Shown: positions 25,631 to 33,386 of the stretch, piece after piece
How the letters are laid out: each line of letters begins with the position of its first letter
Position numbering within the stretch: position 1 is the stretch's first letter
Assembly (NCBI GenBank): GCA_028820845.1
Contig: JAPPII010000026.1
Span: 89,421 to 136,000 of the forward strand
DNA: 46,580 nt
Source: Candidatus Poribacteria bacterium
Lineage (GTDB): Bacteria > Poribacteria > WGA-4E > WGA-3G
Reading direction: 5' to 3'
Translations under genes and position numbers: made by a program
The notes under the pieces: generated by a model
What the model saw: only the letters and a program-made list of their open reading frames with translations
What the model was told of the DNA's origin: nothing
Database searches by the model: none

Positions 25631-26278
25631 TTATTTGATGTTGACGACTTTAAAACTGACTTTTCCACATTTTAGCGTAGCCCCAGGTTGAACACGCGTC
25701 TGTGTCTCAACGCGTTCATCGTCAACATAAGTTGTCTCGGAACTTCCTAAATCTGTGACGTACACATCTTCATCTTTCTGTTCAAATCGGATGTGTAAAC
25801 GGGAAAGCGTTTGGATTGTGTCGTAACGTTTCAATTCCTCTGAAGGTGCGGTCGGCTGCTCAGTGTCCCATTGCTCTATTGTGTCGGTGTTCGGTAGAGA
25901 CGCGTGAATCTGCATAATTTCAGTGGTCTCACTACCCATACCGTGCGGACTATAGCCGAGTTGCGGCTCCAGTCCGTCAGCAGAAACGGTTTCTGGTGCG
26001 TCCCCTCGAATTTCCGCCATCACGCGGGCTCTCACCCGTTCTTCTGATCCAGGTCGCGGCATAATATTTTCTCGCTCTTCAAAGCGATAGTGTGCAAAGT
26101 CGACCAACTGTTTCAATGGTCGGAACGCCGGTGAACTGTTGAATTCCTTCAGAAGCCGTTTCTGTTTACGTGATAGCCTTTCGTTTTTTAGCCAACGCGT
26201 GTAGGCTTCCAACATCTCTGCTTTTTTTAATTCATCTGCTGAGATATCAAACCTCCGCGATTTCCTCCAAAAGCGCAT
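25631..26278 (-). CDS. FHA-like-tailed protein next to an ECF sigma factor
   Basis: The product is 215 residues; GGAGGA in the 18-bp gap after the sigma gene is its ribosome site. The N-terminal 90 residues are charged and helical ('ADELKKAEMLEAYTRWLKNE'), possibly sigma-binding. A disordered acidic linker follows. The C-terminal ~60 residues resemble an FHA domain: 'LSRLHIRFEQKDEDVYVTDL', 'GSSETTYVDDERV' and 'LKCGKVSFKVVN', with the phosphothreonine-binding Ser-Arg and the Ser of the second loop. FHA domains read phospho-Thr peptides. Its place suggests control of the sigma factor, which is inference; no zinc anti-sigma motif is present. Confidence 0.62.
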   Translation of the reverse strand: MRFWRKSRRFDISADELKKAEMLEAYTRWLKNERLSRKQKRLLKEFNSSPAFRPLKQLVDFAHYRFEERENIMPRPGSEERVRARVMAEIRGDAPETVSADGLEPQLGYSPHGMGSETTEIMQIHASLPNTDTIEQWDTEQPTAPSEELKRYDTIQTLSRLHIRFEQKDEDVYVTDLGSSETTYVDDERVETQTRVQPGATLKCGKVSFKVVNIK

Positions 26279-26296
26279 AACAGTTAATCCTCCAAT

Positions 26297-26911
26297 TTAA
26301 TATATCCATTGGATACCTTTAGCAATCAAAATTTTCCGCAATTCTTCTGTACACCGAAAAATCCAGATTTTCACAGTGCCGTCTTTCCGGTTCAGAATGC
26401 GGGCGATTTCTGCAATACTATAACCTTCCAAGTGTCGCAGCATCCATGCAATACGATGGTTGGGTTTCGTTACCTGTTCAAGGGCACCCTCCAAGATTCT
26501 TTGTGCTTCCGCGGCTTCAAATTCTTGGTCGGGTCCCGGACGCGGGTCCTCGTATTGACTCAGGGGCTGTTCATCCTCATCGGGTAAACCGCTGAGCGGA
26601 CGTTCTCGGATCCGATCTCGTTTCCGTATCGCATCAATAATCGTATTTCGGGCCACCGTATTTAGCCATGCTTGAAAACTGCCCTGCTCTGTGTTCCATT
26701 TGCCCAGTTTTTGCCAGACCTTGATAAACACATCTGAGGCTACCTCTTCCGCATCTTGGTAGTTCCCAAGCATCCGGTGGGCTTTATTATACACCCACTT
26801 ATAGTGCTTGTCGAACAATTGCCTAAACGCAGCATCATTACCCGCTTTCGCTTGCGTCGCGAGATAGGTATCTTCGACAGCAGATAAGTCGTTAGTTGTT
26901 TGGCGCGCCAT
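26297..26911 (-). CDS. ECF-subfamily RNA polymerase sigma factor
   Basis: The product is 204 residues; AAAGGAG precedes the ATG. Region 2 spans about 24-90: 'AAFRQLFDKHYKWVYNKAHR', 'DAEEVASDVFIKVWQKLGKW' and 'FQAWLNTVARNTIIDAIRKR'. Region 4 spans about 138-195, 'HLEGYSIAEIARILNRKDGT'. An acidic Pro-rich linker joins them. It directs RNA polymerase to a stress or envelope regulon and probably controls its own operon. It heads the six-gene run; the 265-bp AT-rich spacer upstream (26912-27176) likely carries the promoter. Confidence 0.92.
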   Translation of the reverse strand: MARQTTNDLSAVEDTYLATQAKAGNDAAFRQLFDKHYKWVYNKAHRMLGNYQDAEEVASDVFIKVWQKLGKWNTEQGSFQAWLNTVARNTIIDAIRKRDRIRERPLSGLPDEDEQPLSQYEDPRPGPDQEFEAAEAQRILEGALEQVTKPNHRIAWMLRHLEGYSIAEIARILNRKDGTVKIWIFRCTEELRKILIAKGIQWIY

Positions 26912-27176
26912 TATTATCTGCTCCTTTACCTATTAAAGACCTTATAGCAGGCTAAATGATATAACGTAGATGTACCCAATTGCGTTTCAAAATATCGAAA
27001 AAAAATTAAGGAAAATGGCACGCTGTGGAGAATTAACGCGCAATAAACATCTGAAAAAAAATAAACATCACAAGAAAAAAGTTATTCTAATTTTACTCTA
27101 TTTTGGCACGATATGTCAAGAAAAAAACAAGTTTTGTCTGATTCTCGCTATTTTTGGTGTCTTTAAGGCGGAATTG

Positions 27177-28280
27177 CTATGCGGAGTGGGCTTGAAACCC
27201 TGAAGATTTTAAGTCAGAGAGTATTTCATCCAATACCACTGTGGCATAACCACCTGCGGGGAGTGTAAAGTTAAGACGGATGTCAGTATTGTCAACGCTT
27301 GAAACTTCATGGCAGTGCATCTGCATCCGCAGTGGTCGGCGTGTACCCGGTAACCGGATACCCATGACCTTGCGAAATGCTTCAAAACGGATTCCTTCAT
27401 CGACAAGAATTGAGGTCTCCAGTGCTAACACATCGTCAGCTGGTAGGCGCATCTTATATCCGAAGATCGGTCCTGACGGACTGATTTCAAGGGCGTCCGC
27501 ACGCCGCTGTTCAGTGTTTGCGTCTGTAACGAGAAAGAACGCGCCATTGTCGTGTTTTACCGCAAGATCGCCATCAAGGAGTTTCCCTAAATGCGGTGAG
27601 CGTTTCTCCAGTAGGCGGTTGAACAGATACGCCTGATACGCCGACATAAATAGTTTCCGAAGTCGATGCGGAATGCATATTACTGCTTTCTCGGCAGATT
27701 TCCTCGCTAATTCCCGTCGCATGCGTCGGGCGACACCGTTAACCTGTGGTGTATCATCTGTGAGCATGTAACGAACAACCGTTTCCCATTCCGATTTTAT
27801 GAGTGCTTTGCCAATCAGATGTGAATCGTTTTTGTTTCCAAATCTCTGCGCGCCGAACCGATTTGGCGCACCCCCAGTCGCGAGTCGTTCCATGACCGTT
27901 TTAATTGCTGAGAGATGGTCTTGTGCTAAATCGCGGACTGTAATCTGAAAACGATTGCCACGCAGGTGTCCGACTCTCAATTTATGTCTGTGCCGTTCTG
28001 CCCATAAAACTTCAATAGCAGGCTGCTCAATCTTCAAAACCCGTTCTGGTGGGACTCCTTCCACAGATAATGTCTGGGTCGTGACCGCATTCTTATCTTT
28101 CAATCCAGCGTAACCGAAATCTCGCGAAGGTACGTGTAGCTCTCGCGCGATGCGGTTGATTGCCTCTAATGTACTCATGTTCCGTTTTTGAATGGCGAAG
28201 AGGGTGTGTGTCCCTTCACGCGAGGGGTCATAAAGCGGAAGTTCTTCAACAATGAAATCTTCTGGTGCTATTTTGAACAT
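27177..28280 (-). CDS. truD: tRNA pseudouridine(13) synthase
   Basis: The product is 367 residues, the usual TruD length. The catalytic motif 'GYAGLKDKNAVTTQ' places Asp62 in the active site. Further family marks are 'PEDFIVEELPLYDPSREGTH', 'HKLRVGHLRGNRFQITVRDL' and 'PNRFGAQRFGN'. It converts U13 of tRNA-Glu and others to pseudouridine. It is divergent from the ferredoxin fusion gene, and both share the spacer 28281-28475. Ribosome-binding-site evidence is weak (GGAAAG). Confidence 0.93.
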   Translation of the reverse strand: MFKIAPEDFIVEELPLYDPSREGTHTLFAIQKRNMSTLEAINRIARELHVPSRDFGYAGLKDKNAVTTQTLSVEGVPPERVLKIEQPAIEVLWAERHRHKLRVGHLRGNRFQITVRDLAQDHLSAIKTVMERLATGGAPNRFGAQRFGNKNDSHLIGKALIKSEWETVVRYMLTDDTPQVNGVARRMRRELARKSAEKAVICIPHRLRKLFMSAYQAYLFNRLLEKRSPHLGKLLDGDLAVKHDNGAFFLVTDANTEQRRADALEISPSGPIFGYKMRLPADDVLALETSILVDEGIRFEAFRKVMGIRLPGTRRPLRMQMHCHEVSSVDNTDIRLNFTLPAGGYATVVLDEILSDLKSSGFQAHSA

Positions 28281-28413
28281 TTTGTTTGCTTTCCGTAGGG
28301 TTGTTATTAAATTTTTATCTTTCTATACAAGATTATTGCGTTTGTGGAATATGTTCTTTTTTTATTTTAGGGACGATCACCTTGTTTGTCAACTCGTGAA
28401 GATAGCAAATTGT

Positions 28414-28442
28414 TTGCCATCTACAATGAATTGTGATATACT
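28414..28442 (+). promoter_or_regulatory. Near-consensus sigma-70 promoter for the ferredoxin fusion gene
   Basis: TTGCCA (28414-28419), exactly 17 bp, then TATACT (28437-28442), which lies 33 bp upstream of the ATG at 28476. AAGGAGG at 28464-28470 is the ribosome site. Confidence 0.7.
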
Positions 28443-28475
28443 TAATACCGACATATCTACAAAAAGGAGGGAAGA

Positions 28476-29735
28476 ATGGCTTACGTAATTTGTGAACCGT
28501 GCGTTGACGTGATGGATACTGCATGTGTTGACGTATGCCCGGTTGATTGTATACATACCACAGATGGCGAAACGCAGCTTTATATCAATCCGGATGAATG
28601 TATTGACTGCGCTGCGTGTGAACCTGCATGTCCTGTTGATGCCATCTTCATGGAAAGTGATGTGCCAGCCGAGTGGCAACCGTATACTGAGATAAACAGT
28701 AAATTTTTCGAGACATTTGTTAAACCCGAAACTGCGGACACCGCAGACGGTGAAGCAGGAGCGACTGGGAGAGGAAAGGAACAGGGCATCCCCGAAGAAT
28801 TCGCACAAGTGCCGGAGGTTCCGGAGTCAAGGCTTCGTGCCCCTTTTAATCTCTTGGTAATGCTTTTACAGCCACTGCTCGGTGCCTTTTCAGCGGGTTT
28901 TAAAACACGGCTTGAAGAGATGGCAGGGAACGCGATCGTCTTTAGTTCAGCGGTATCAACCGGTATCAATGCGCTCATCAATATAACGCTCTATCCGCTT
29001 GTCCTTTTCTTAATCGGTGTAAGAGGAGAAAGTGCGAGCCTGTTCACCAGTGAAGGTAATTTGATGATCTTCTTGGGAATCGTGATTGCAATCGTGGAAG
29101 GTGTTTATCGGTTTAAAGACGAATTCAATTCAACAGTCGAGCAACCCCGCTATGGCGCGGCGTTCTACGGTTGGTTCCTCTCATTGGTGGCTACACCTGT
29201 GCTGATGGGTTTGCGCGCTGCTCTCGTTGTTACACCTACACAGGCGCGGACAACGGTACCTGGATCCGTGGATACCGGTGGTGCTGTCTATTCCGATGAC
29301 GTGCGAGAACGCTACAGACGCTACGGTATGTTGAATCGCATCACAGAAAAAGCGAACCACTATGAAGTTGAAATTGAGTTTCCCAGATGGGTACCTAATT
29401 CCGTTAGTAAAGAGACGTACAATCTGCCGGATCGCATGCCTGACTACACTTATGAAATTAATCTCAGTTCACCTTATGTGCCTGGTGAAACCCCTGCCCC
29501 TGAAAGTGTTTTAACTGTTCAGACTCAGTTGGATGATCCGAGATTCGCTCCCATATTAGGGCGCGCAAGTTCGTTCCCAAACGGCTTCACGAATATCCTA
29601 CCGCTCACAGGACAACCGGAGGATTTTCAAGCGATTTATCGGGATAAAGTACTAACGATTGTTGTTGCCAAAAATGGCAGTTGTGACGCGCTCGGACTTG
29701 AGCCGACCATCCATTACGCCAAGCTCAAGGGGTAG
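28476..29735 (+). CDS. Seven-iron-type ferredoxin fused to a membrane domain and a soluble beta-rich C-terminus
   Basis: The product is 419 residues. Residues 1-60 are a 3Fe-4S/4Fe-4S ferredoxin: Cys6, 9, 17, 21 and 25, then the 'CIDCAACEPACP' block (42-53). A flexible acidic linker follows, then four or so hydrophobic segments (about 130-245: 'LLVMLLQPLLGAF', 'LINITLYPLVLFLIGV', 'LMIFLGIVIAIVEGV', 'GWFLSLVATPVLMGLRAAL'). The C-terminal 160 residues are beta-rich ('NHYEVEIEFPRWVP', 'VLTIVVAKNG') and may be alpha-crystallin-like. The ferredoxin would sit in the cytoplasm and hand electrons to an unknown membrane partner. bioA follows 18 bp downstream. Confidence 0.75.
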   Translation: MAYVICEPCVDVMDTACVDVCPVDCIHTTDGETQLYINPDECIDCAACEPACPVDAIFMESDVPAEWQPYTEINSKFFETFVKPETADTADGEAGATGRGKEQGIPEEFAQVPEVPESRLRAPFNLLVMLLQPLLGAFSAGFKTRLEEMAGNAIVFSSAVSTGINALINITLYPLVLFLIGVRGESASLFTSEGNLMIFLGIVIAIVEGVYRFKDEFNSTVEQPRYGAAFYGWFLSLVATPVLMGLRAALVVTPTQARTTVPGSVDTGGAVYSDDVRERYRRYGMLNRITEKANHYEVEIEFPRWVPNSVSKETYNLPDRMPDYTYEINLSSPYVPGETPAPESVLTVQTQLDDPRFAPILGRASSFPNGFTNILPLTGQPEDFQAIYRDKVLTIVVAKNGSCDALGLEPTIHYAKLKG

Positions 29736-29753
29736 TGAAACCGATTAGAGACT

Positions 29754-31100
29754 ATGGTTGATAAAGAGACGCTTGCCGCTTGGGATAAGCGTTATCTCTG
29801 GCACCCATTTACACAAATGCAGGATTGGTTGACAGAGGAACCGGTCATTATTGCGCGCGGTGAAGGGTGCTATCTCATTGATGTTGATGGAAATCGGTAT
29901 ATTGATGGTGTGGCTTCTATGTGGACGAACGTCCATGGACACAATCATCCTGAGTTGAACATTGCACTCAAAACACAGGTGGATAAGGTTGCTCATAGCA
30001 CGTTGCTCGGTTATAGCAACATTCCCGCGATTGAACTCGCAAAAAAATTAGTAGAACTCACGCCGGTAGGACTCAATAAGGTATTTTATTCCGATAACGG
30101 TTCAACCGCCGTCGAAATTGCCTTAAAGATGGCGTATCAGTACTGGCAGCACAAGGGTGAACCGCAACGGAAACTGTTTGTTCATTTTGATAAAGCATAC
30201 CACGGCGATACGATAGGGGCTATGAGTATCGGCGGTATTGATAGTTTTCACACGACCTTTGATTCCCTCCTTTTCAAAGGGATCCGTGTATTTGCTCCTG
30301 AAACCTATCGTTCCGGCAATACCAATGACTCGGCGATTAAAACGCAATGGCTCAATGCGGTGGAAAATGTCCTCACTGAGCATAGCGGGCAAATTGCGGG
30401 TATCATTTTGGAGCCCTTAATTCAGGGCGCGGGTGGTATGCTTCTCTCACCGAGAGGGTTTTTGAAAGAACTCTCTGTATTGGCGAAACGGTCGAAGACA
30501 CTTCTCATCGTTGATGAAGTGATGACCGGATTTGGGCGGACAGGTAAAATGTGGGCATGTGAACACGAAGCCGTTACACCTGACCTCTTATGCACAGCAA
30601 AAGGGCTCGCAGCGGGTTACCTCCCTCTCGCTGCGACGTTAGCCACGGATGAAATCTATAACGCCTTCCTCGGCGAATATAGAGACCTCAAAACCTTTTT
30701 CCACGGACATACCTTCACTGGCAATCCCTTAGCATGTGCTGTCGCGTTAGAAAATATCGCTATTTTCGAGCGCGAAGACCTGCTTTCCCGACTCCAACCT
30801 ACTATTAAGCACTTCAACAATCGGCTCCAAGAATTTTACAGACTTACGCATGTCGGTGATGTACGTGTGTGCGGACTTGCAGCAGGTGTAGCGTTAATGA
30901 AAAACCCAGATACCAATACACCTTATCCCTTTGCGGAGAAGGTAGGTATCCGGGTTTGTAAAGAGGCTCTCACTCGTGGCGCAATACTCCGTCCGCTTGT
31001 CAATACGATTGTCTTGATGCCGCCGCTGCAGATGTCGATTTCAGCGTTAGATGCGCTGTTGGACATCGTTTATGCGTCAATTGCAGCGGTGACAGCGTGA
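29754..31100 (+). CDS. bioA: Adenosylmethionine-8-amino-7-oxononanoate aminotransferase
   Basis: The product is 448 residues. BioA-specific features are 'LWHPFTQMQDW' near the start and 'YSDNGSTAVEIALKMAYQYW'; the PLP-binding Lys is in 'CTAKGLAAGYLPLAATL', and the cofactor Asp in 'LIVDEVMTGFGRTGKMWA'. It makes 7,8-diaminopelargonic acid in biotin synthesis, using S-adenosylmethionine as amino donor. No other bio gene is in the window. It is probably read with the upstream ferredoxin fusion gene and ends at a bidirectional terminator. Confidence 0.92.
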   Translation: MVDKETLAAWDKRYLWHPFTQMQDWLTEEPVIIARGEGCYLIDVDGNRYIDGVASMWTNVHGHNHPELNIALKTQVDKVAHSTLLGYSNIPAIELAKKLVELTPVGLNKVFYSDNGSTAVEIALKMAYQYWQHKGEPQRKLFVHFDKAYHGDTIGAMSIGGIDSFHTTFDSLLFKGIRVFAPETYRSGNTNDSAIKTQWLNAVENVLTEHSGQIAGIILEPLIQGAGGMLLSPRGFLKELSVLAKRSKTLLIVDEVMTGFGRTGKMWACEHEAVTPDLLCTAKGLAAGYLPLAATLATDEIYNAFLGEYRDLKTFFHGHTFTGNPLACAVALENIAIFEREDLLSRLQPTIKHFNNRLQEFYRLTHVGDVRVCGLAAGVALMKNPDTNTPYPFAEKVGIRVCKEALTRGAILRPLVNTIVLMPPLQMSISALDALLDIVYASIAAVTA

Positions 31101-31110
31101 AAGAAAAAAA

Positions 31111-31137
31111 ATAGGACGGGTTTCAAACCCGCCCTAT
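31111..31137. terminator. Bidirectional hairpin terminator
   Basis: ATAGGACGGGTTT (31111-31123) pairs with AAACCCGCCCTAT (31125-31137), with one mismatch. An A8 run at 31103-31110 supplies the T tract for the minus-strand gene ending at 31154; the plus-strand side has no T run. Confidence 0.65.
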
Positions 31138-31153
31138 GATTTACTTAAACCTG

Positions 31154-33292
31154 TTAGAAACTGCCGCGGCGCACTGCCATGTTTTGTGCCCTATCTGTTA
31201 CCTGAATGGTGATCGTATGTGCCCCTTCAGAGAGTTCACCGGTTTCCAATAGAAGTTTCTCCTGCTTGGAGTCAAAGATACCATCCTCTGGGAAGATTGC
31301 TTTCCAGTGTTCATCGTTGTCAATCTTATAAACCGCTTTTTCAATCGGGGTGCTCATATCCGTGACATCACAAGCAACTTGGTAAGTGCCGTTGCCGTTC
31401 GCGGTGACCTGAATTTCCCCGATAGAAGGTTGGGTGTTATCTATGTCAAACGGCGTGCTAACCTTTTTAACAGATTTTGCCCAGCCAACTGGGTTGCTAA
31501 GTTTGTCAGTTGCGACAACTTTCACTGTATAGCGTCCATCTCCGACAGTGGTGATATCCCATTCATGTTCTGCCTTGGACAGTTCTTTTTTCAGAAGCCG
31601 CCAGTTGCTTTCAGTAACTGCTTTGTAGTAGACAGTATACTGCAAAGTGTCATCGTTTGCGTCTTCCACTTTCCAACTAATTTTCCAGTTTTTAGACGGG
31701 GTACTGTTTCCACCGCTGGATCCACCACTACTGCCGCCTCGCGCGCTCGGTGGTGCTAATCCGCCGGAAGGGCGGCGTCCTTGTTCCCTGTTACCACTGC
31801 CACTGCCATCATCTATCTCAATGCTGGTAAACCTCGGTTCGACGTTAGTCTGCACAGAGGCAAGCGTTACCTTCTTCAAGATGGGAGTTTGCGCGGTATC
31901 ACTGGTGGTAATCTTGGCGCGCCATTGGATGTACTGTGCGTCGGTGTTCGGAATTTGAGAACCTTCTGCGGTTGTGAGTTCATCTGACCACTCGTTCCAT
32001 GTATCATCCGGCTTTTTGGTATTACCGGTACGGGTTGAGAAGGAGATAGCCGTTCCCTCTGATATTTCGGCTTCCCATGAGAGTTTACCCCAGCGCGACA
32101 GGCTTTGGGCATCGTGAACTGTTGACTCAAGCGTTCCTTCTTCGCCATAGGTCGTTGTGAGCGTAAAAAGTCGCCCCGGGTTTCCCGTGGCAAGCAGTGT
32201 TCGTGTATTTCCTTCTACCTCTTTTTGGTGTATCGCGATGACTTGGTTCGCTGAACATTTTCCAACTTCAACGTGATCTCCAGTCATCGGGTTGATGCGG
32301 TAGAGTTTCCCATCATCTCCGGTCCCTACGAGGATTTGGGTGTCGCTTTCAAGGACAATCGCCAAGATGAGCGGTTCCGGCGAATTCCAAATTGGCGAGA
32401 TAGTGCCGTCTGGACGAATTTTGTAGATGTTGGATTTATTTTCTTGAGGTGCGCCACCACCAGGGGGTGGTGGACCGCTCGGTGTGGGTGGCCCATTTGC
32501 GCTTCGGCGACCTCTTGAAGGTTCGGCAGGTGCCGAGGTAACGACTGCGGCATAGAGATTCCCTTGGCTATCCATTTTGAGGGCGCGAACCTCTTTTTCG
32601 TCCGCTTGATAGATAACTTTTGCTGTGCCGTCGTTCATGACATGATAGATGATGCCATTTTCGCTACTTCCAGCGTAAAACCCGTTTTCTGCTGCCAGTA
32701 ACGTCATAATGTTTTTCTCTTCGGCATCAAAGAGGACGCTGGATTCACCTTCTGGTGTGATTTTATAGATTTTACCATCCGTGCCTGTTGCAGCATAGAG
32801 ATTGCCCGCATCGTCAAATTGCAACGACCATACGTATTTATCACCTTCATTGAGAATCGTCTGTGGCGGCGTTGTAGCGTCAGTGATTTTGTAAATCAAC
32901 CCATCCGGTCCTGTACCCGCATAGAGAACATCGTCGGGTCCAATGGCAAGGCTGTAAATTGTAACTTCGGGTGAGTTATAGTAAAGTTCAGCAGTATCTC
33001 CATCGGCGTTAATTTTATAGATTTTTCCTTCGTTACCAGTGCCAACATAGAGGTTTCCTGCTAAATCCTCAACAAGTGCCCACACCTGAGTCTCTTTCAG
33101 TTTTGTAAAGGCTTCAATTTTAGGAGACAACATAACGTCGCCAGTACTTGTGAGTGAAAGATCTTTAGGTTTGCCTGCCTCAAAATCGGCGTGATTTTGC
33201 TGTTCCCACAACGAAGTCTTGACGGCGAGTGCGACATTTGTGAGCATAAAAACGGTTAAAATAAGACTCCAAAAGGAGATGACACGGCGCAT
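31154..33292 (-). CDS. Large secreted beta-propeller protein with Ig-like C-terminal region
   Basis: The product is 712 residues; AGGAGGG precedes the ATG. The signal peptide ends near 'NVALA'. Residues about 60-400 form repeated blades, e.g. 'GNLYVGTGNEGKIYKINADG' and 'NLYAATGTDGKIYKITPEG', of an SGL/NHL-like propeller. A low-complexity Pro/Gly loop ('PPTPSGPPPPGGG') interrupts it, and a second Gly/Ser run ('GGSSGGSSGG') precedes the C-terminal fibronectin/Ig-like part ('YTVYYKAVTESNWRL', 'GRYTVKVVATDKLSNPVG'). No catalytic site was identified. It is probably a cell-surface scaffold or sugar/protein-binding protein. The S55 peptidase gene lies upstream on the same strand. Confidence 0.78.
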   Translation of the reverse strand: MRRVISFWSLILTVFMLTNVALAVKTSLWEQQNHADFEAGKPKDLSLTSTGDVMLSPKIEAFTKLKETQVWALVEDLAGNLYVGTGNEGKIYKINADGDTAELYYNSPEVTIYSLAIGPDDVLYAGTGPDGLIYKITDATTPPQTILNEGDKYVWSLQFDDAGNLYAATGTDGKIYKITPEGESSVLFDAEEKNIMTLLAAENGFYAGSSENGIIYHVMNDGTAKVIYQADEKEVRALKMDSQGNLYAAVVTSAPAEPSRGRRSANGPPTPSGPPPPGGGAPQENKSNIYKIRPDGTISPIWNSPEPLILAIVLESDTQILVGTGDDGKLYRINPMTGDHVEVGKCSANQVIAIHQKEVEGNTRTLLATGNPGRLFTLTTTYGEEGTLESTVHDAQSLSRWGKLSWEAEISEGTAISFSTRTGNTKKPDDTWNEWSDELTTAEGSQIPNTDAQYIQWRAKITTSDTAQTPILKKVTLASVQTNVEPRFTSIEIDDGSGSGNREQGRRPSGGLAPPSARGGSSGGSSGGNSTPSKNWKISWKVEDANDDTLQYTVYYKAVTESNWRLLKKELSKAEHEWDITTVGDGRYTVKVVATDKLSNPVGWAKSVKKVSTPFDIDNTQPSIGEIQVTANGNGTYQVACDVTDMSTPIEKAVYKIDNDEHWKAIFPEDGIFDSKQEKLLLETGELSEGAHTITIQVTDRAQNMAVRRGSF

Positions 33293-33386
33293 TGAAAATA
33301 CCCTCCTGTAGGGTTATTTAGGCGAAACTTGAAAAGTGATGTTGCAAGCCGCCAAATTTAAGTTCTCGTATATAATGTATTTAGCT

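Noticed and set aside
26970-27203. 77-codon plus-strand ORF in the spacer upstream of the ECF sigma gene
   Set aside because: Lys/Asn-rich translation of AT-rich sequence, no ribosome site and overlap with the end of truD; likely non-coding.
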